From an uncultured Phycisphaerales bacterium (GTDB lineage Bacteria > Planctomycetota > Phycisphaerae > Phycisphaerales > UBA1924): a stretch of DNA of 5,887 nucleotides. Positions 5,466 to 5,887 of this stretch are shown here, piece by piece (the first letter of the stretch is position 1; each line of letters starts with the position of its first letter). The stretch spans positions 1 through 5,887 of the forward strand of contig CALAFV010000572.1 of the NCBI GenBank assembly GCA_937891445.1, in the 5' to 3' direction. The notes beneath the pieces are model-generated. The model did not search any database. It was not told where the DNA came from and saw only the letters and a program-made list of their open reading frames with translations. The position numbers were made by a program, and so were the translations under genes.

Positions 5466-5887
5466 CTACTGGGCGCGGCTGACCTCGACCTTGCCGCCGG
5501 CGACGTCCTTGATCGCGTAGCCCATCTTCAGCAGTTGGTCGCGGATGGCGTCGGAGCGGGCGAAGTCCCTGGCTTTGCGGGCGGCGGCACGCTCCTCGAG
5601 CAGCGCGACGACGGCGGGGTCGGGGGTGAGGCCGCCGAGGAAGACGCCGATCTCGGTTCTGGCGGCTTCGGGGCGGGGAAGTTCGAGGAGGCCCAGGGCG
5701 GCGTCGAACTGCTTGAGCAGGGCGATGTCTTCCGCGGAGGGGACGTCCACGGCCGACACGAACTTGTTGACCTCGGCGATGGCGCCGGCAACGTTGAGGT
5801 CGTCGTTCATGGCGGCGGCGAAGGCGTCGCGGGCGGCGGCGCGGGCCGCGCGGGAGGCTGCGGGGTCGCCGGCGCCGGGGGCGGAGG
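5466..5887 (-). CDS. cysS: Cysteinyl-tRNA synthetase, C-terminal part (5' end beyond the right edge)
   Basis: The last 139 residues of cysteinyl-tRNA synthetase, the class I enzyme that charges tRNA(Cys) in the cytoplasm. The visible part is the C-terminal helical (DALR-type) anticodon-binding region and tail. FAAAMNDDLNVAGAIAEVNK corresponds to the family's FxxAMDDDLNTxxA segment. ALLEERAAARKARDFARSDA followed by IRDQLLKMGYAIKDVAGG matches the conserved R-x-x-AR-x-x-KDFA-x-AD-x-IRD-x-L-x-x-x-G-x-x-x-x-D C-terminal signature. The catalytic domain with HIGH and KMSKS motifs would lie to the right, outside the window. Just before the conserved segment is an Ala/Arg-rich stretch (AGAGDPAASRAARAAARD), probably a lineage-specific linker. 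The frame stays open to the edge, and the ATG at 5810 is internal, not a start. The gene is convergent with the VOC gene and shows no functional link with the other genes. Confidence 0.93.
   Translation of the reverse strand, partial: SAPGAGDPAASRAARAAARDAFAAAMNDDLNVAGAIAEVNKFVSAVDVPSAEDIALLKQFDAALGLLELPRPEAARTEIGVFLGGLTPDPAVVALLEERAAARKARDFARSDAIRDQLLKMGYAIKDVAGGKVEVSRAQ

Noticed and set aside
5466..5810. A complete 114-residue gene starting at the ATG at 5810
   Set aside because: The frame stays open to the right edge and the family similarity to cysteinyl-tRNA synthetase continues upstream (ARAAARDAFAAAMNDD), so this Met is internal.

Overview
This is a very GC-rich window (roughly 70% G+C by eye, with strong G/C third-position bias) from a diderm, Gram-negative-type bacterium. 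Diderm is supported by an LptF/LptG-type lipopolysaccharide-export permease. The G+C content, weak Shine-Dalgarno usage and the long form of the permease would fit a planctomycete of the Phycisphaerae type, but nothing here fixes the taxon, and myxobacterial or other high-GC lineages remain possible.

Left two thirds (minus strand, 4302 down to 1): an apparent envelope-lipid operon. First comes one long open frame of 1182 codons. Its N-terminal half is an LptF/LptG-family permease with an enlarged periplasmic region, and its C-terminal half is an ArnT/PMT-like GT39 membrane glycosyltransferase. No stop codon separates them, so they read as one fused protein. Its TGA overlaps by 4 nt (ATGA) the start of a PAP2-family membrane phosphatase, which has all three catalytic motifs and runs off the left edge. 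Together these activities (lipid export, sugar transfer from a polyprenyl carrier, lipid-phosphate removal) suggest modification and export of an outer-membrane glycolipid. The substrate is inferred, not shown.

Centre (4303-4925): a short G-rich divergent promoter region, then a small AraC-type regulator on the plus strand whose -10-like box sits so close to its ATG that the mRNA is probably leaderless. The C-terminal tail expected for this regulator family appears in a different frame just after the stop, so the gene may carry a one-base indel near its 3' end.

Right part (4926-5887): a VOC/glyoxalase-fold protein with a good ribosome binding site, forming a regulator-VOC pair with the AraC gene. 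A convergent intergenic region with two hairpins follows, then the C-terminal part of cysteinyl-tRNA synthetase (cysS) on the minus strand, cut by the right edge.

The most unusual object is the LptF/G-glycosyltransferase fusion. It is either a genuine two-function envelope protein or the product of a single indel that removed an ATGA-type junction. I see no CRISPR array, insertion sequence, tRNA or rRNA.
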